Shown: positions 1-13,709, counted from the first letter of the stretch. The stretch: DNA of 64,000 bases from Proteus hauseri ATCC 700826 (GCF_001654965.1 NZ_LXEV01000011.1:124001-188000); one strand, 5' to 3'. Notes: generated by a model from the letters alone, not told the origin. Numbers and translations are program-made.

Positions 1-1
1 A

Positions 2-238
2 GGTGCTTCCGGTACAGTATTTGGTTCAAGCGGCTCAGCTAATTTCATGACCCGTATGACCGCTGTTTTAGCAACAGTGTTTATTGTACTTTGCCTGATT
101 TTAGGTAATTTAAGTGCCAATAAAACTGTACGCGAAGACAGTAAGTGGATGTCTATCGAGCAGACTGCAGAAGAAGAAAAGAAAGCTGAACAATCAGCCC
201 AGCCTGTAGCGCCAGCAAAAACAGATATTCCGCAGTAA
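2..238 (+). CDS. secG: SecG, protein-export membrane protein (3' part only)
   Basis: The reading frame is open from the left edge of the window and ends at TAA 236-238, so the start lies upstream. SecG is the small accessory subunit of the SecYEG translocon in the inner membrane. The visible part contains a Gly/Ser-rich cytoplasmic loop (GASGTVFGSSGSANF), one transmembrane helix (roughly positions 59-115) and a charged, Glu/Lys- and Ala/Pro-rich tail, which is the layout of the SecG C-terminal half. The first internal ATG (47) is a conserved Met in the loop, not the start. The following tRNA-Leu(GAG) is the same neighbour as in E. coli (secG-leuU), which supports the call. Confidence 0.9.
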   Translation, partial: GASGTVFGSSGSANFMTRMTAVLATVFIVLCLILGNLSANKTVREDSKWMSIEQTAEEEKKAEQSAQPVAPAKTDIPQ

Positions 239-301
239 TCTAAGTAAAGTTTAAAGTGAGATTGTTAGGTTTTGAGTTATAAATAACAGTCTCATTCAAG
301 T

Positions 302-391
302 GCCGAGGTGGTGAAATTGGTATACACGCTACCTTGAGGTGGTAGTGCCTACAAAACGGGCGTACGGGTTCAAGTCCCGTTCTCGGCACCA
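302..391 (+). tRNA. leuU: tRNA-Leu(GAG)
   Basis: Class II tRNA with a 7-bp acceptor stem (GCCGAGG pairing with TCTCGGC, one G-U), an anticodon stem CTACC/GGTAG around the loop TTGAGGT (anticodon GAG), an extended variable arm, a T arm with GTTCAAG, and an encoded ACCA end. It sits just after secG, as leuU does in E. coli. Confidence 0.95.
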
Positions 392-451
392 TTATTCCAG
401 ATAACTTGCGTTTTGCTTGTTATCAGCGTAAAATTTGCCACGTTTTTCGAA

Positions 452-528
<77 letters not shown>

Positions 529-648
529 CTTCTAACAATACAGCACTTTTCTCATTAATCATCTTGTAAATCGATTATGATCCTGAGTGGAATGTGCCGT
601 AAGAAGAGGTTATTCTCGAATGGCAATTTACAGGGTCCAGTTGCATAA

Positions 649-2711
<2,063 letters not shown>

Positions 2712-2733
2712 TAACTGAGCAGGAAGGAACAGA

Positions 2734-5487
2734 ATGACAGATGAAACAGTAAAATCACTGGCAGAAGAAATTCAGACACCGGTTGAACGTTTAGTACAGC
2801 AGTTTGCTGATGCTGGTATTGAGAAGACCGTCTCTGATTCTGTCTCCCAAAAAGAGAAAGAGACCTTGCTGGCTTGGTTGAACCGTGATAAAGACATATC
2901 AACTGGCCAGCCAAGTAAATTGACACTGCAACGTAAAGTTCGTAGTACGTTAAGTGTTCCTGGTACAGGTGGCAAAAGTAAATCAGTAGCCATCGAAGTC
3001 CGCAAAAAACGCACTTATGTGAACCGTGATGTAATTGAAAAATCACAAGCGGAAGAGCAGGCGCTGCGTGAAGCGGAAGAAAAGGCGCATCGCGAAGTAG
3101 AAGAGAAAGCACAGCGCGAAGCACAAGAAAAAGCACAGCGCGCAGCTGAAGAAAAAGCAAAACGTGAAGCACAAGAGGCCAAGAAACAGGCCGAAGAAAA
3201 AGCGAAACGTGAAGCTGAAGAAGCAAAACGTGAAGCAGCGGAATTAGCTAAGCGCGAAGCAGCGGAAAAAAATAAAGTGAAACAAAACGATAAACCAAAA
3301 GCTGATGTAGCAGATCAGGATAAAGCACGTCGCAATGCTGAACTGGCTGAACTGAAACGTAAAACAGAAGAAGCACAGCGCCTTAAAGTTGAAGAAGAGA
3401 CGCGCGCTGCAGCAGAAAAAGCACGCCGCTTAGCTGAAGAAAACGCTGAAAAATGGACTGCTGAACCTAAGGCTCCTGAAACAGAAAGCGCGGACTATCA
3501 TGTAACTACATCTCGTTATGCTCGTGATGCAGAAGATGAAAGCGATGCAGAAGTAGAAGGTGATCGCCGCCGCGGTCGTACTGCTAAAGCACCTCGTGCT
3601 AAGAAAAATAACCGCCACTCTGAAAAAGCGGATCGTGAAGAAGCACGTGCAGCGGGTCGTTCTAATAAGAAAGGCAAACGTAAGAGCAGCACTTTACAGC
3701 AAGGCTTTAACAAACCTGCTGTTGCAGTCAACCGTGATGTTATCATCGGTGAAACCATTTCTGTTGCTGAACTAGCAAACAAAATGGCTGTAAAAGGTTC
3801 TGAAGTTATTAAAACCATGATGAAAATGGGCGCAATGGCAACCATTAATCAGGTTTTAGACCAAGAAACGGCACAGCTAGTTGCTGAAGAAATGGGTCAT
3901 AAAGTTATTTTACGTCGTGAAAACGAATTAGAAGAACAAGTTATGAATGACCGTGATACTGGTGAAGAAAGCGAGGTTTCTCGTGCGCCAGTTGTTACTA
4001 TCATGGGTCACGTTGACCACGGTAAAACATCATTACTTGACTATATTCGTTCAACGAAAGTTGCATCAGGCGAAGCGGGTGGTATTACTCAGCACATTGG
4101 TGCTTACCACGTTAAGACTGATAAAGGCGAAATTACTTTCCTTGATACCCCAGGTCACGCCGCGTTTACTTCAATGCGTGCTCGTGGTGCTCAGGTAACA
4201 GATATCGTTGTTCTCGTTGTTGCTGCGGATGATGGCGTAATGCCTCAAACTATCGAAGCAATTCAGCATGCTAAAGCGGCTAACGTACCCGTCGTTGTGG
4301 CTGTGAATAAAATCGATAAGCACGAAGCAGACCCAGATCGCGTTAAAACTGAGCTATCTCAATATGGCATTTTGTCAGAAGATTGGGGTGGTGAGACTCA
4401 GTTTATGCATGTATCTGCAAAACAAGGCCTTGGTATCGATGAATTACTGGATGCAATCTTATTGCAAGCAGAAGTTCTTGAACTGAAAGCAGTGAAAGAA
4501 GGCATGGCAAGTGGTGTTGTTATTGAATCTTACCTTGATAAAGGTCGTGGTCCAGTTGCAACTATTCTTGTGCGTGAAGGTACACTGAATAAAGGTGATA
4601 TCGTTCTGTGTGGCTTTGAATACGGTCGTATTCGTGCAATGCGTAACGAACTAGGCCAAGAAGTTCAGTCTGCTGGTCCTTCAATGCCAGTTGAGATCTT
4701 AGGTCTGTCTAACGTTCCTTCTGCTGGTGATGAAGCGACAGTTGTTCGTGACGAGAAGAAAGCGCGTGAAGTTGCACTGTATCGTCAAGGCAAATTCCGT
4801 GAAGTGAAACTTGCACGTCAACAGAAATCTAAACTGGAAAACATGTTTGCTAACATGGAAGAAGGCAAAGTTTCTGAACTGAACATCGTACTGAAAACTG
4901 ACGTTCAAGGTACTTGTGAAGCAATTACTGATGCATTAGTTAAACTGTCTACCGATGAAGTGAAACTGAGAATCATTGGTTCTGGTGTCGGTGGTATCAC
5001 TGAAACAGATGCAACTTTAGCAGCAGCTTCTGAAGCAATCATCCTTGGCTTTAACGTGCGTGCAGATGCATCAGCGCGTCGTATTATTGAACAAGAAAGT
5101 GTTGATTTACGTTACTACTCCGTTATCTATAGCCTGATTGATGAAATCAAACTGGCCATGAGCGGTATGTTAGCACCTGAATACAAACAAGAAATCATGG
5201 GTCTTGCAGAAGTCCGTGATGTGTTTAAATCACCTAAATTCGGCGCAGTTGCAGGCTGTATGGTGGTTGAAGGTAACATCAAACGTAACAACCCAATCCG
5301 TGTTCTACGTGATAACGTGGTTATCTACGAAGGCGAGCTTGAGTCATTACGTCGCTTTAAAGATGACGTTAACGAAGTTCGTAATGGTATGGAATGTGGT
5401 ATCGGTGTGAAAAACTACAACGATGTCCGTGTTGGCGACATGATTGAAGTGTTCCAAGTTATCGAAATCAAACGTTCTATTGCTTAA
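2734..5487 (+). CDS. infB: InfB, translation initiation factor IF-2
   Basis: IF-2 is the GTPase that brings fMet-tRNA to the 30S subunit and promotes subunit joining. The 917 residues show the small N-terminal IF2_N domain, a long highly charged Glu/Lys/Ala/Arg linker (about residues 100-240, built from AEEKAKREA-like repeats), a second IF2_N domain (about 335-385), then the G domain with [16 protein letters not shown] and [10 protein letters not shown], followed by domains II-IV. Internal start codons may give shorter IF2 forms as in E. coli, but none was assigned. A strong ribosome-binding site (AGGAAGGAA) precedes ATG 2734. A hairpin terminator follows, so rbfA may also have its own promoter. 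Confidence 0.97.
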   Translation: MTDETVKSLAEEIQTPVERLVQQFADAGIEKTVSDSVSQKEKETLLAWLNRDKDISTGQPSKLTLQRKVRSTLSVPGTGGKSKSVAIEVRKKRTYVNRDVIEKSQAEEQALREAEEKAHREVEEKAQREAQEKAQRAAEEKAKREAQEAKKQAEEKAKREAEEAKREAAELAKREAAEKNKVKQNDKPKADVADQDKARRNAELAELKRKTEEAQRLKVEEETRAAAEKARRLAEENAEKWTAEPKAPETESADYHVTTSRYARDAEDESDAEVEGDRRRGRTAKAPRAKKNNRHSEKADREEARAAGRSNKKGKRKSSTLQQGFNKPAVAVNRDVIIGETISVAELANKMAVKGSEVIKTMMKMGAMATINQVLDQETAQLVAEEMGHKVILRRENELEEQVMNDRDTGEESEVSRAPVVTIMGHVDHGKTSLLDYIRSTKVASGEAGGITQHIGAYHVKTDKGEITFLDTPGHAAFTSMRARGAQVTDIVVLVVAADDGVMPQTIEAIQHAKAANVPVVVAVNKIDKHEADPDRVKTELSQYGILSEDWGGETQFMHVSAKQGLGIDELLDAILLQAEVLELKAVKEGMASGVVIESYLDKGRGPVATILVREGTLNKGDIVLCGFEYGRIRAMRNELGQEVQSAGPSMPVEILGLSNVPSAGDEATVVRDEKKAREVALYRQGKFREVKLARQQKSKLENMFANMEEGKVSELNIVLKTDVQGTCEAITDALVKLSTDEVKLRIIGSGVGGITETDATLAAASEAIILGFNVRADASARRIIEQESVDLRYYSVIYSLIDEIKLAMSGMLAPEYKQEIMGLAEVRDVFKSPKFGAVAGCMVVEGNIKRNNPIRVLRDNVVIYEGELESLRRFKDDVNEVRNGMECGIGVKNYNDVRVGDMIEVFQVIEIKRSIA

Positions 5488-5507
5488 TTTAGTACGTCTT
5501 GCTTTAA

Positions 5508-5531
5508 AAGGGAGCTTAATAGCTCCCTTCT
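5508..5531 (+). terminator. Hairpin after infB
   Basis: GGGAGCT (5510-5516) pairs with AGCTCCC (5521-5527) around a 4-nt loop, followed by the T-rich TTCTTATT. It lies about 25 nt after the infB stop and is probably a partial intrinsic terminator. Confidence 0.65.
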
Positions 5532-5797
5532 TATTCCCTTCTTTGCTCTGTTTATCCTCGCTTATTTTTCTCCTTTATTTTTCAATATAACCGAAATAGA
5601 TTGGCTTTCAGTAATTTATGAAAGCAAGAGAACAGGGTAAAATAGCAACGAAGAAAAATGTTTATTTCTAAAGTGCATATGAGCAGAAAGCAGTCGTAAG
5701 ACGCCACATCATGTATACTCTTTAGAAGTTATCTATTTTTGAATCAGAATCAATAGTGGCAATCAGAGAAAATGCTGTATTGCCAGGGAGAGATAAA
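5532..5797. other. Intergenic DNA between infB and rbfA
   Basis: AT-rich and without a convincing ORF; the frame reaching back to GTG 5756 in front of rbfA is not needed. A TATACT element near 5713 could be a -10 box for rbfA, but its -35 partner is weak. Confidence 0.4.
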
Positions 5798-6199
5798 ATG
5801 GCAAGAGATTTTAGCCGTGCCCAACGCGTTTCTCAGGAAATGCAAAAAGAAATCGCAATCATCTTACAGCGTGAAGTCAAAGATCCTCGTATTGGAATGG
5901 CTACCGTATCAGGTGTTGAAATTTCACGTGATTTGGCTTACGCCAAAGTTTTCGTGACTTTCTTTAATCTATCTGGTGGTGAAGAAAGCGAAGAAGAAAT
6001 GGTTGCTAATGGCTTAAAAGCATTAAATGAAGCTGCGGGTTTTATTCGTTCATTACTGGGTAAAGCGATGCGTTTACGTGTTGTGCCTGAGCTGACATTT
6101 TCTTATGACAACTCATTAGTTGAAGGTATGCGTATGTCTAACCTTGTAACTAATGTGGTTAAGGATGATGAAAAACGTCGTCATAAAGAGGAAGAGTAA
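5798..6199 (+). CDS. rbfA: RbfA, 30S ribosome-binding factor
   Basis: RbfA is a KH-like cold-shock protein needed for 16S rRNA 5' end maturation. From ATG 5798 the product is 133 residues, begins [16 protein letters not shown] and matches the E. coli protein (133 residues); conserved [25 protein letters not shown] and [17 protein letters not shown] are present. A purine-rich AGGGAGAG 8-14 nt upstream decides this start over the in-frame GTG 5756. Its stop codon overlaps the truB start by one base (TAATG), so the two are translationally coupled. The C-terminus is short and charged. Confidence 0.95.
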   Translation: MARDFSRAQRVSQEMQKEIAIILQREVKDPRIGMATVSGVEISRDLAYAKVFVTFFNLSGGEESEEEMVANGLKALNEAAGFIRSLLGKAMRLRVVPELTFSYDNSLVEGMRMSNLVTNVVKDDEKRRHKEEE

Positions 6200-7152
6200 T
6201 GGCGCGGCGTCGTAAGGGGCGTGAGATTAACGGTGTCTTGTTACTCGATAAACCCCAAGATATTTCCTCTAACGATGCGCTCCAAAAAGTCCGCCGTATG
6301 TTCAATGCAAGTAAAGCAGGGCATACGGGGGCACTGGATCCTTTAGCAACAGGAATGCTACCTATTTGTTTAGGTGAGGCAACTAAATTTTCTCAGTTTT
6401 TGTTGGATTCAGATAAGCGTTACCGTGTTATTGCGCGTTTAGGGCAACGAACGGATACTTCTGATGCACATGGCGAAATTATCCAAGAACGTCCAATTGA
6501 GTTTACACAACAAGCATTGGATAGTGCATTAGATAGCTTTCGTGGCGAAACGTTACAAGTGCCTTCAATGTACTCTGCATTAAAACATCAAGGTAAACCC
6601 TTGTATGAGTATGCAAGACAAGGCATTGAAATTGAACGTGAAGCGCGACCTATTACTGTTTATGAACTACAATTTATACGTTGGGAAAATGACGAATTAG
6701 AGCTTGAAATTCACTGCTCTAAAGGAACTTATATTCGTACGATAATCGATGATCTTGGTGAGAAATTACATTGCGGAGCACATGTTATTTTTTTACGTCG
6801 ATTAGAAGTTGCTGATTATCCTAAAGAACGTATGGTAACACTTGAGCAATTGAGAGAATTGATTGAAGAAGCACAATCAATGGAAGACGAGCCGTTTTCT
6901 CGACTTGATGCGTTATTATTACCAATGGATACCGCAGTTGCTCATTTCCCTGTTGTTAACTTATCCACGGTTATTGCGGGATACTTAAAATTAGGTCAAC
7001 CTGTTAGAGTTAACCATGATATTGCTGAAGGTGAATTACTTAGAGTCACTGAAGGTGATGAAGAAAAATTTATTGGTTTAGCGATTATCAGAGATGGACT
7101 GGTTGCACCTAAAAGAGTGGTTGTTGAATACAACACAACTGATAACACTTAA
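6199..7152 (+). CDS. truB: TruB, tRNA pseudouridine-55 synthase
   Basis: TruB isomerises U55 in the T loop of nearly all tRNAs. The 317-residue protein has the family motif with the catalytic aspartate ([15 protein letters not shown], about residues 41-55), the KRYR(V) segment, the conserved [12 protein letters not shown] stretch and a C-terminal PUA-like domain. E. coli TruB has 314 residues. It overlaps rbfA by one base and precedes rpsO, as in other enterobacteria. Confidence 0.97.
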   Translation: MARRRKGREINGVLLLDKPQDISSNDALQKVRRMFNASKAGHTGALDPLATGMLPICLGEATKFSQFLLDSDKRYRVIARLGQRTDTSDAHGEIIQERPIEFTQQALDSALDSFRGETLQVPSMYSALKHQGKPLYEYARQGIEIEREARPITVYELQFIRWENDELELEIHCSKGTYIRTIIDDLGEKLHCGAHVIFLRRLEVADYPKERMVTLEQLRELIEEAQSMEDEPFSRLDALLLPMDTAVAHFPVVNLSTVIAGYLKLGQPVRVNHDIAEGELLRVTEGDEEKFIGLAIIRDGLVAPKRVVVEYNTTDNT

Positions 7153-7277
7153 TAGCAATTCTTGCGCAAACTGTGTTTGCAGCGTAGAATAATGCGGCTA
7201 TCTGTTTAGGTGGCTGAGTTGGGTAGCTGAATTAGAGATTGGCTATCTAAATATTTTATATCATTTTGGAGTTTATT

Positions 7278-7547
7278 ATGTCTCTAAGTACTGAAGCGAA
7301 AGCAAAAATCGTTGCTGAATTCGGTCGTGGTCTTAACGATACCGGCTCTAGCGAAGTTCAGATTGCACTGCTGACAGCAGAAATCAACCACCTGCAAGGT
7401 CACTTTTCAGAGCATAAAAAAGATCACCACAGCCGTCGTGGTCTGCTGCGTAAAGTTTCCAGCCGTCGTAATCTGCTGGACTACCTGAAACGTAAAGATG
7501 TTGCTCGTTATTCTGCACTGATCGAACGTTTAGGTCTGCGCCGCTAA
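7278..7547 (+). CDS. rpsO: RpsO, 30S ribosomal protein S15
   Basis: S15 is a primary 16S rRNA-binding protein of the 30S subunit. The product is 89 residues, the usual length, and contains the signature region [37 protein letters not shown] 7278 follows TTTTGGAGTTTATT; an in-frame upstream codon gives only four extra residues and is rejected. In E. coli S15 represses its own translation through a pseudoknot over the start region; the similar position of the leader makes this likely here, but the fold was not computed. A strong terminator follows and pnp is the next gene. Confidence 0.97.
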   Translation: MSLSTEAKAKIVAEFGRGLNDTGSSEVQIALLTAEINHLQGHFSEHKKDHHSRRGLLRKVSSRRNLLDYLKRKDVARYSALIERLGLRR

Positions 7548-7565
7548 TTAAGCGAGTTTCAGTGG

Positions 7566-7590
7566 AAAGGGGCCTGTTGGCCCCTTTTCT
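7566..7590 (+). terminator. Intrinsic terminator of rpsO
   Basis: AAAGGGGCC (7566-7574) and GGCCCCTTT (7579-7587) form a perfect 9-bp stem with a TGTT loop and T-rich tail. In E. coli an equivalent terminator lets part of transcription continue into pnp. Confidence 0.9.
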
Positions 7591-7672
7591 ACTAGAACGT
7601 GCTATTTTTAATACTAGTCGTTATGTTTTAATGTGGTGATTGTTATTTAGATTCTCTAGTTACGACAATTCG

Positions 7673-7726
7673 CGCGGCTAATGAAAATATTTTAATACAA
7701 TGCGGAAAATATTTTCATTAGTCGCG
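7673..7726 (+). promoter_or_regulatory. Long leader hairpin of pnp (RNase III type)
   Basis: A 21-nt arm (7673-7693) and its reverse complement (7706-7726) differ only by one G-U pair and enclose a 12-nt loop. It lies 73-126 nt before the pnp start. In E. coli a long double-stranded leader hairpin at this place is cut by RNase III, and PNPase then degrades the cut leader to shut off its own synthesis. The same autoregulation is inferred from the structure and position. Confidence 0.8.
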
Positions 7727-7798
7727 AGGGGACGTAGCGGAGAAAAGATCATTCATCGTCGCTAAACATGTGGCGACAATAAGATAAAGGATATTATT

Positions 7799-9928
7799 TT
7801 GCTGAATCCTACAGTTCGTAAATTTCAATACGGTCAACATACCGTAACGCTTGAAACGGGCATGATGGCTCGTCAAGCAACGGCAGCTGTAATGGTAGAC
7901 ATGGACGGCACCGCTGTTTTTGTTACTGTTGTTGCCAAGAAAAAAGTTAAAGCAGGTCAAGATTTCTTCCCATTAACGGTTAACTATCAAGAGCGTTCAT
8001 ACGCTGCTGGCCGTATCCCAGGTAGCTTCTTCCGTCGTGAAGGTCGTCCTGGTGAAGGCGAAACGTTAATTGCACGTTTAATTGACCGTCCTTTACGTCC
8101 ATTATTTCCAGAAGGCTTCTTAAACGAAGTTCAAATCGTTGCTACTGTTGTTTCTGTTAACCCACAAGTTAACCCAGATATCGTTGCAATGATTGGTGCT
8201 TCTGCGGTTTTAGCACTGTCAGGTGTGCCATTTAATGGCCCTATTGGTGGTGCACGTGTTGGCTTTATCGATGGCCAATATGTTCTGAACCCAACCGTTG
8301 ATGAGCTGAAAGTCAGTAAATTAGACTTAGTGGTTGCAGGTACTGCGGGTGCGGTACTGATGGTAGAATCAGAAGCTGATTTATTATCAGAAGAAGAAAT
8401 GTTAGGTGCGGTAGTATTTGGTCATGATCAACAACAAGTTGTGATTGAAAATATTAATGCATTAGTTGCAGAAGTGGGTAAAGAGAAATGGGACTGGGCA
8501 CCAGAAACCGTTAATCAACCTTTACATGACCGTATTGCACAAATTGCTCAAGCACGTATTGGTGATGCTTACCGTATTACTGAAAAACAAGAACGTTATG
8601 AGCAAATCGATGCTATCCGCGATGAAGTAGTAACGACTTTATTAGCTGAAGACGAAACATTAGACGAAGGCGAAATCAATGATATTTTCTCTAGCTTAGA
8701 GAAAAACATTGTTCGTGCTCGTGTATTAGCTGGTGAGCCACGTATTGATGGTCGCGAAAAAGACATGGTACGTGCGTTAGATATTCGCACTGGTTTATTA
8801 CCACGTACTCATGGTTCAGCACTATTTACTCGTGGTGAAACTCAGGCGCTGGTTACTGCTACATTAGGTACAACGCGTGATGCTCAAAATATCGATGATA
8901 TTATGGGTGAACACACAGATTCATTCTTACTGCACTATAATTTCCCTCCATACTCAGTTGGTGAAACCGGTATGATGGGTTCACCAAAACGTCGTGAAAT
9001 CGGTCATGGCCGTTTAGCAAAACGCGGTGTATTAGCAGTAATGCCAACACTTGAAGAATTCCCATATACCGTTCGTGTGGTTTCAGAAATCACAGAATCA
9101 AATGGTTCATCTTCCATGGCTTCTGTTTGTGGTGCTTCTTTAGCACTGATGGACGCAGGTGTACCAATTAAAGAATCTGTTGCAGGTATTGCGATGGGTC
9201 TTGTGAAAGAAGGCGAAAACTTCGTTGTTCTTTCAGATATTCTTGGTGATGAAGACCATTTAGGCGATATGGACTTTAAAGTTGCGGGTAGCCGTAACGG
9301 CGTCAGCGCATTACAAATGGATATCAAAATCGAAGGTATCACTCGCGAAATTATGCAAGTTGCGTTAAACCAAGCGAAAAGCGCTCGTCTACATATTTTA
9401 GGTGTAATGGAAGAAGCAATTAGCCAACCTCGTGCTGATATTTCTGAGTTTGCACCACGCATTCATACCATCAAGATCAGTCCAGACAAGATCAAAGACG
9501 TTATCGGTAAAGGTGGTTCTGTTATTCGTGCGTTAACCGAAGAAACAGGTACAACTATCGAAATCGAAGATGACGGTACTGTGAAAATTGCTGCAACTAG
9601 CGGTGACCAAGCGAAACTGGCAATTGCTCGTATCGAAGAAATCACGGCGGAAGTAGAAGTGAACCGTATCTATAATGGTAAAGTAACCCGTATTGTTGAC
9701 TTCGGTGCATTCGTTGCTATCGGTGGCGGCAAAGAAGGTTTGGTTCATATTTCTCAAATCGCAGATAAGCGTGTTGAGAAAGTCAGTGATTATTTAACGA
9801 TGGGACAAGAAGTTCCTGTTAAAGTACTGGAAATTGACCGTCAAGGCCGCATTCGCTTGAGCATGAAAGAAGCACAAGCAAATCAGCAGGAAGCAACAGA
9901 AACTTCATCTGAAGAATCTGCTAATTAA
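7799..9928 (+). CDS. pnp: PNPase, polyribonucleotide nucleotidyltransferase
   Basis: PNPase is the 3'-5' phosphorolytic exoribonuclease of the degradosome. The 709-residue product begins at a TTG (7799), giving [20 protein letters not shown] as in E. coli, preceded by AAAGGATATTA. It has two RNase PH domains (about 1-210 and 310-545, joined by a helical segment), a KH domain ([16 protein letters not shown], about 560-600) and an S1 domain ([22 protein letters not shown], about 620-690), then a Glu/Ser-rich tail. The leader hairpin upstream suggests RNase III-dependent autocontrol. It follows rpsO and precedes nlpI, the usual order. Confidence 0.98.
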   Translation: MLNPTVRKFQYGQHTVTLETGMMARQATAAVMVDMDGTAVFVTVVAKKKVKAGQDFFPLTVNYQERSYAAGRIPGSFFRREGRPGEGETLIARLIDRPLRPLFPEGFLNEVQIVATVVSVNPQVNPDIVAMIGASAVLALSGVPFNGPIGGARVGFIDGQYVLNPTVDELKVSKLDLVVAGTAGAVLMVESEADLLSEEEMLGAVVFGHDQQQVVIENINALVAEVGKEKWDWAPETVNQPLHDRIAQIAQARIGDAYRITEKQERYEQIDAIRDEVVTTLLAEDETLDEGEINDIFSSLEKNIVRARVLAGEPRIDGREKDMVRALDIRTGLLPRTHGSALFTRGETQALVTATLGTTRDAQNIDDIMGEHTDSFLLHYNFPPYSVGETGMMGSPKRREIGHGRLAKRGVLAVMPTLEEFPYTVRVVSEITESNGSSSMASVCGASLALMDAGVPIKESVAGIAMGLVKEGENFVVLSDILGDEDHLGDMDFKVAGSRNGVSALQMDIKIEGITREIMQVALNQAKSARLHILGVMEEAISQPRADISEFAPRIHTIKISPDKIKDVIGKGGSVIRALTEETGTTIEIEDDGTVKIAATSGDQAKLAIARIEEITAEVEVNRIYNGKVTRIVDFGAFVAIGGGKEGLVHISQIADKRVEKVSDYLTMGQEVPVKVLEIDRQGRIRLSMKEAQANQQEATETSSEESAN

Positions 9929-10042
9929 TGATATTCTACTACCGGTATCTAGACATAGGTATCGGTAGGGATTTATTATTACTGACAAATAGGACGTCAT
10001 TGAATGCTTTTTGTTGAAAGAGTCTGACTTTGGGAGTTGGAA

Positions 10043-10930
10043 ATGAAAACATTTCTGCGCGGTTGTTCTATTGCTGCTTTCGTCTTTATTTCAGGATGCA
10101 GCACTAGCCCAGAATGGCGTCAGAATGCAGTTTTTGCTACTCCACTACAGCCTTCTTTACAACAAGAAGTGATATTGGCTCGTATAGAACAGATCCTTGC
10201 GAGCCGCTCATTAACCGAAGATGAATACGCACAGCTTTTATATGAGCGTGGTGTGCTGTATGATAGTCTCGGTTTAAGAGCATTAGCGCGTAATGATTTT
10301 TCAATGGCGCTATCAATGAGACCCGATATGCTAGAAATATTTAATTTTCTAGGTATCTATTTTACGCAAGCAGCAAATTATGATGCTGCATACGAAGCGT
10401 TTGATTCTGTTTTAGAGCTTGATCCAACTTACAATAATGCGCGTTTTAATCGTGGTATCGCTTTATACTACGGTGGCCGATTGAAATTGGCGCAGGATGA
10501 TCTGCAGGCGTTTTATCAGGTCGATCCAAATGACCCCATTCGTTCGCTTTGGTTATATCTTGTTGAAAAAGAAATAAACACTGATTCAGCTAAACAACAG
10601 CTGAAACAGCGATACCAGCAGGCGAATAAAACGGGGCAATGGGGATGGAATATAGTTGAATTTTACTTAGGTGATATCAATGAAAAAACATTGATGACAA
10701 AACTAGGTGAAGTTTCAACCGATAACACTTCGCTCGCTGAGCATCTCAGTGAAACTAACTTCTATTTAGGTAAGTATTACCTAAGTCTGGGGGACATGGA
10801 TAGCGCACAAGCGTTATTCAAGCTGACGGTTGCCAACAACGCACATAACTTTGTTGAGCACCGCTATGCATTGTTGGAATTAGCGCTGTTAGGCCAACAA
10901 GAAGACCTAGCGGAATCGGACCAGCAATAG
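10043..10930 (+). CDS. nlpI: NlpI, TPR lipoprotein
   Basis: NlpI is an outer-membrane lipoprotein with tetratricopeptide repeats; in E. coli it is an adaptor for the protease Prc and murein hydrolases such as MepS. The 295-residue product starts [19 protein letters not shown], a signal peptide with the lipobox ISGC (Cys about 19), and carries the TPR stretches [19 protein letters not shown] and [23 protein letters not shown] 10043 has TGGGAG upstream; an in-frame TTG two codons earlier is the alternative. The end LAESDQQ matches E. coli. Confidence 0.95.
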   Translation: MKTFLRGCSIAAFVFISGCSTSPEWRQNAVFATPLQPSLQQEVILARIEQILASRSLTEDEYAQLLYERGVLYDSLGLRALARNDFSMALSMRPDMLEIFNFLGIYFTQAANYDAAYEAFDSVLELDPTYNNARFNRGIALYYGGRLKLAQDDLQAFYQVDPNDPIRSLWLYLVEKEINTDSAKQQLKQRYQQANKTGQWGWNIVEFYLGDINEKTLMTKLGEVSTDNTSLAEHLSETNFYLGKYYLSLGDMDSAQALFKLTVANNAHNFVEHRYALLELALLGQQEDLAESDQQ

Positions 10931-11102
10931 CTGACGAACATTTCTCTGATCAGTTTGAAAGCCATCATCTATGAAGGATGAGGGCTTGTTTGTTCGTTTA
11001 ATAATATAATTTGAGCCAGTTCACATTTTAGATGATAAAGACCGACAAACCATGCGGTATGTTATGTCAACTGGCTGCCATAATGAATGAGGCACAGTGA
11101 CA
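10931..11102 (+). promoter_or_regulatory. Leader region of deaD
   Basis: 172 nt without an ORF. It contains an imperfect hairpin (AGCCATCATC 10960-10969 with GATGAGGGCT 10977-10986, one mismatch) followed by a T-rich stretch that may end nlpI transcripts. A long untranslated leader is typical of cold-shock mRNAs; whether one is made here cannot be seen. Confidence 0.4.
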
Positions 11103-13025
11103 ATGACTACTGAAACCGATATGACTTTTGCTGATCTAGGTTTATCAGCACCTATTTTGACTGCACTGAATGACTTAGGCTATGAAAAGCCTTCTCCAAT
11201 TCAGCAACAATGTATTCCTTCTCTTTTAAACGGTAATGACGTTTTAGGTATGGCACAGACCGGTAGTGGTAAAACCGCTGCATTTAGCCTGCCACTATTA
11301 CACAATCTTGATGAATCATTAAAAGCACCACAAATTTTAGTATTAGCACCAACCCGTGAACTTGCAGTACAGGTTGCTGAAGCTATTGAAGATTTCGCTA
11401 AACATTTACCAAAAGTGAATGTTGTTGCACTTTATGGTGGTCAACGTTATGACGTACAATTACGTGCATTACGTCAAGGACCACAAGTTGTTGTTGGTAC
11501 TCCAGGACGTCTGTTAGACCACTTAAATCGTGGCACTTTAGATTTATCCAAACTGAAAGGTTTAGTACTGGATGAAGCTGATGAAATGTTACGCATGGGC
11601 TTTATCGAAGATGTTGAAAATATCTTAAGTAAAATCCCAGCAGAACACCAAACAGCACTGTTCTCTGCAACAATGCCAGAAGCAATTCGTCGTATTACAC
11701 GCCGTTTTATGAATGATCCTAAAGAAGTTCGCATTCAAAGCAGCGTAACAACTCGTCCAGATATCAGCCAAAGCTATTGGATGACATTTGGCGCACGTAA
11801 AAATGAAGCGCTAATTCGTTTCCTTGAAGCGGAAGATTTTGATGCAGCAATTATTTTCGTTCGTACTAAAAACGCAACATTAGAAGTTGCTGAAGCGTTA
11901 GAGCGTAACGGTTATAACAGTGCGGCATTAAATGGCGACATGAACCAATCATTACGTGAACAAACATTAGAGCGTTTGAAAAATGGTCGTTTAGATATCC
12001 TGATCGCAACAGATGTTGCTGCTCGTGGTCTTGATGTTGACCGTATTAGCCTTGTTGTGAACTATGATATCCCTATGGATTCAGAATCTTATGTTCACCG
12101 TATTGGTCGTACAGGTCGTGCGGGTCGTGCGGGTCGTGCAATTTTATTTGTTGATAACCGTGAACGCCGTTTACTGCGTAATATCGAACGCACAATGAAG
12201 ATGACAATCCCTGAAGTCGAACTGCCAAATGCAGAGCTCATCAGCCAACGTCGTCAAGAAAAATTTGCACAACAAATTACTCAACAATTAGAAACAAGCA
12301 ATCTGGATCAGTATCGTGCTCTGTTACCAAAATTAGCGCCAGCGGGTGAAGAAGCGTTAGATATGGAAACATTAGCTGCGGTATTACTGAAAATGGCACA
12401 AGGTGAGCGCGCGCTTATTCTTCCACCAGATCCAGTTCGTCGTCCACGCCGCGAATTTAATGATCGTGATGATCGTCGTGGTGATGATCGTCGTCGTGGT
12501 GATAACGACCGTGAGCGTTCACCTCGTCGCGAACGTCGCGAAGCCGGTGAAATGGATTTATACCGCATTGAAGTAGGTCGCGATGACGGTGTTGAAGTTC
12601 GTCATATCGTTGGTGCAATTGCTAACGAAGGTGATATCAGCAGCCGTTATATTGGTAATATCAAATTATTTGGTTCTCACTCAACTATCGAGTTACCAAA
12701 AGGTATGCCAACAGACTTATTAAGTCACTTTACTCGCACGCGTATCATGAACAAACCACTGAATATGCAATTAGTGGGTGATGCACAACCTTACCGCGAA
12801 CGTCGTGGTGGTGGCAGCAGCAATAGCGGCAGCCGTCGTGAAGGTCAGCCACAAGGTGGTCGTCGTTTTAGCAGTAATGCTGAACAACCACAACGCCGTG
12901 GTAATGCTGATCGTGCTAACAGCGGTGAACGCAGCAGTAATGAACGTGGTGGTGAGCGTGGAAACTTCCGTAGCCGTAGCAACGAAGGTACTCCTCGTCG
13001 TCGTAGCAGCTCTCATAACCAATAA
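11103..13025 (+). CDS. deaD: DeaD/CsdA, ATP-dependent RNA helicase
   Basis: DEAD-box helicase that helps 50S assembly and mRNA decay in the cold. The protein (640 residues from ATG 11103) has the Q motif, [14 protein letters not shown], the DEAD box (VLDEADEML), SAT and [10 protein letters not shown] in order, then a C-terminal RNA-binding domain (about residues 480-560) and a long Arg/Gly/Ser-rich tail. ATG 11103 is preceded by TGAGGCA; GTG 11097, two codons upstream, is an alternative, and E. coli homology begins near TFADLGL. The tail differs from E. coli, as is common in this family. Confidence 0.95.
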   Translation: MTTETDMTFADLGLSAPILTALNDLGYEKPSPIQQQCIPSLLNGNDVLGMAQTGSGKTAAFSLPLLHNLDESLKAPQILVLAPTRELAVQVAEAIEDFAKHLPKVNVVALYGGQRYDVQLRALRQGPQVVVGTPGRLLDHLNRGTLDLSKLKGLVLDEADEMLRMGFIEDVENILSKIPAEHQTALFSATMPEAIRRITRRFMNDPKEVRIQSSVTTRPDISQSYWMTFGARKNEALIRFLEAEDFDAAIIFVRTKNATLEVAEALERNGYNSAALNGDMNQSLREQTLERLKNGRLDILIATDVAARGLDVDRISLVVNYDIPMDSESYVHRIGRTGRAGRAGRAILFVDNRERRLLRNIERTMKMTIPEVELPNAELISQRRQEKFAQQITQQLETSNLDQYRALLPKLAPAGEEALDMETLAAVLLKMAQGERALILPPDPVRRPRREFNDRDDRRGDDRRRGDNDRERSPRRERREAGEMDLYRIEVGRDDGVEVRHIVGAIANEGDISSRYIGNIKLFGSHSTIELPKGMPTDLLSHFTRTRIMNKPLNMQLVGDAQPYRERRGGGSSNSGSRREGQPQGGRRFSSNAEQPQRRGNADRANSGERSSNERGGERGNFRSRSNEGTPRRRSSSHNQ

Positions 13026-13073
13026 GAGAGAAGGCTATTAATTCAGTTTTAATCTGAATTAGTGATAAAAATA

Positions 13074-13105
13074 AAAACCAGTCTGTGAAAATGGACTGGT
13101 TTTTT
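13074..13105 (+). terminator. Intrinsic terminator of deaD
   Basis: AAAACCAGTC (13074-13083) pairs with GACTGGTTTT (13094-13103) and a T run follows. A smaller hairpin (ATTCAG/CTGAAT, 13041-13058) lies just before it. Confidence 0.88.
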
Positions 13106-13175
13106 TATGCCTACTTGGATGATACAAAAGGAGTATAACGAACTGTATTTATCAATATGAGGAAGAAGGAAATCA

Positions 13176-13685
13176 ATGCCAAGGAATCAAACCAATTAAT
13201 TAGAATTACGTTGTATTGAGTTAGATACTGAAACTCAAAATTATTATTTTAATTTTTATGTCGATGGAAAAGCATTAGATGAATGGCTTGGTTTTAATAA
13301 ACAAACTGATTGGCGTTTTTTGAATTTTGATTTTGATATTTTTGTTGTAGATAAAACTCGGTTTCCTGATTATGACCATCGCCAAATTATTGGCAATAAA
13401 ATAGACCAATATCTAGGGATAAAACCTGTCTTTACCCAATTAGAAGATAACCGATTGGTACTTTATCGTTGCCATTGTGGTTGTGATTATTGTTCTGTTA
13501 TTTCCTGTGATTTGGAAATTAATGATGGATATGTAAAATGGCGTAATATTGCTTATGACGATGGCTTAGATAGCGAAGATGCATTAGATCTTGATGAACA
13601 TAGAATTAGAATGATTAAACAACTTATTTTTACTCGACAGCAATATCAACAAGTCTTTAATGAGTATTTAGAAAAATATTCATAA
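13176..13685 (+). pseudogene. Unknown protein gene interrupted by an in-frame stop at codon 8
   Basis: ATG 13176, behind the ribosome-binding site GGAAGAAGGAAA, reads MPRNQTN and then TAA (13197-13199), but the same frame continues open and protein-like for another 161 codons to 13685 (LELRCIELDTETQNYYFNF onward). The downstream part has a Cys/His cluster (YRCHCGCDYC) and an acidic region. I do not recognise the family. The next possible start inside the frame is TTG 13320, which would lose a third of the protein. A CAA to TAA change would explain the stop. It could also be a sequencing error or a short upstream ORF with a downstream restart. Confidence 0.6.
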
Positions 13686-13709
13686 TTATTTAAATACCCA
13701 TTTACTTCA

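Noticed and set aside
3061-3460. Tandem-like repeats inside infB
   Set aside because: They encode the known charged linker of enterobacterial IF-2 and need no other explanation.
9004-9462. 152-residue frame opposite pnp
   Set aside because: Shadow of the pnp coding sequence; no start signal, and pnp is unambiguous.
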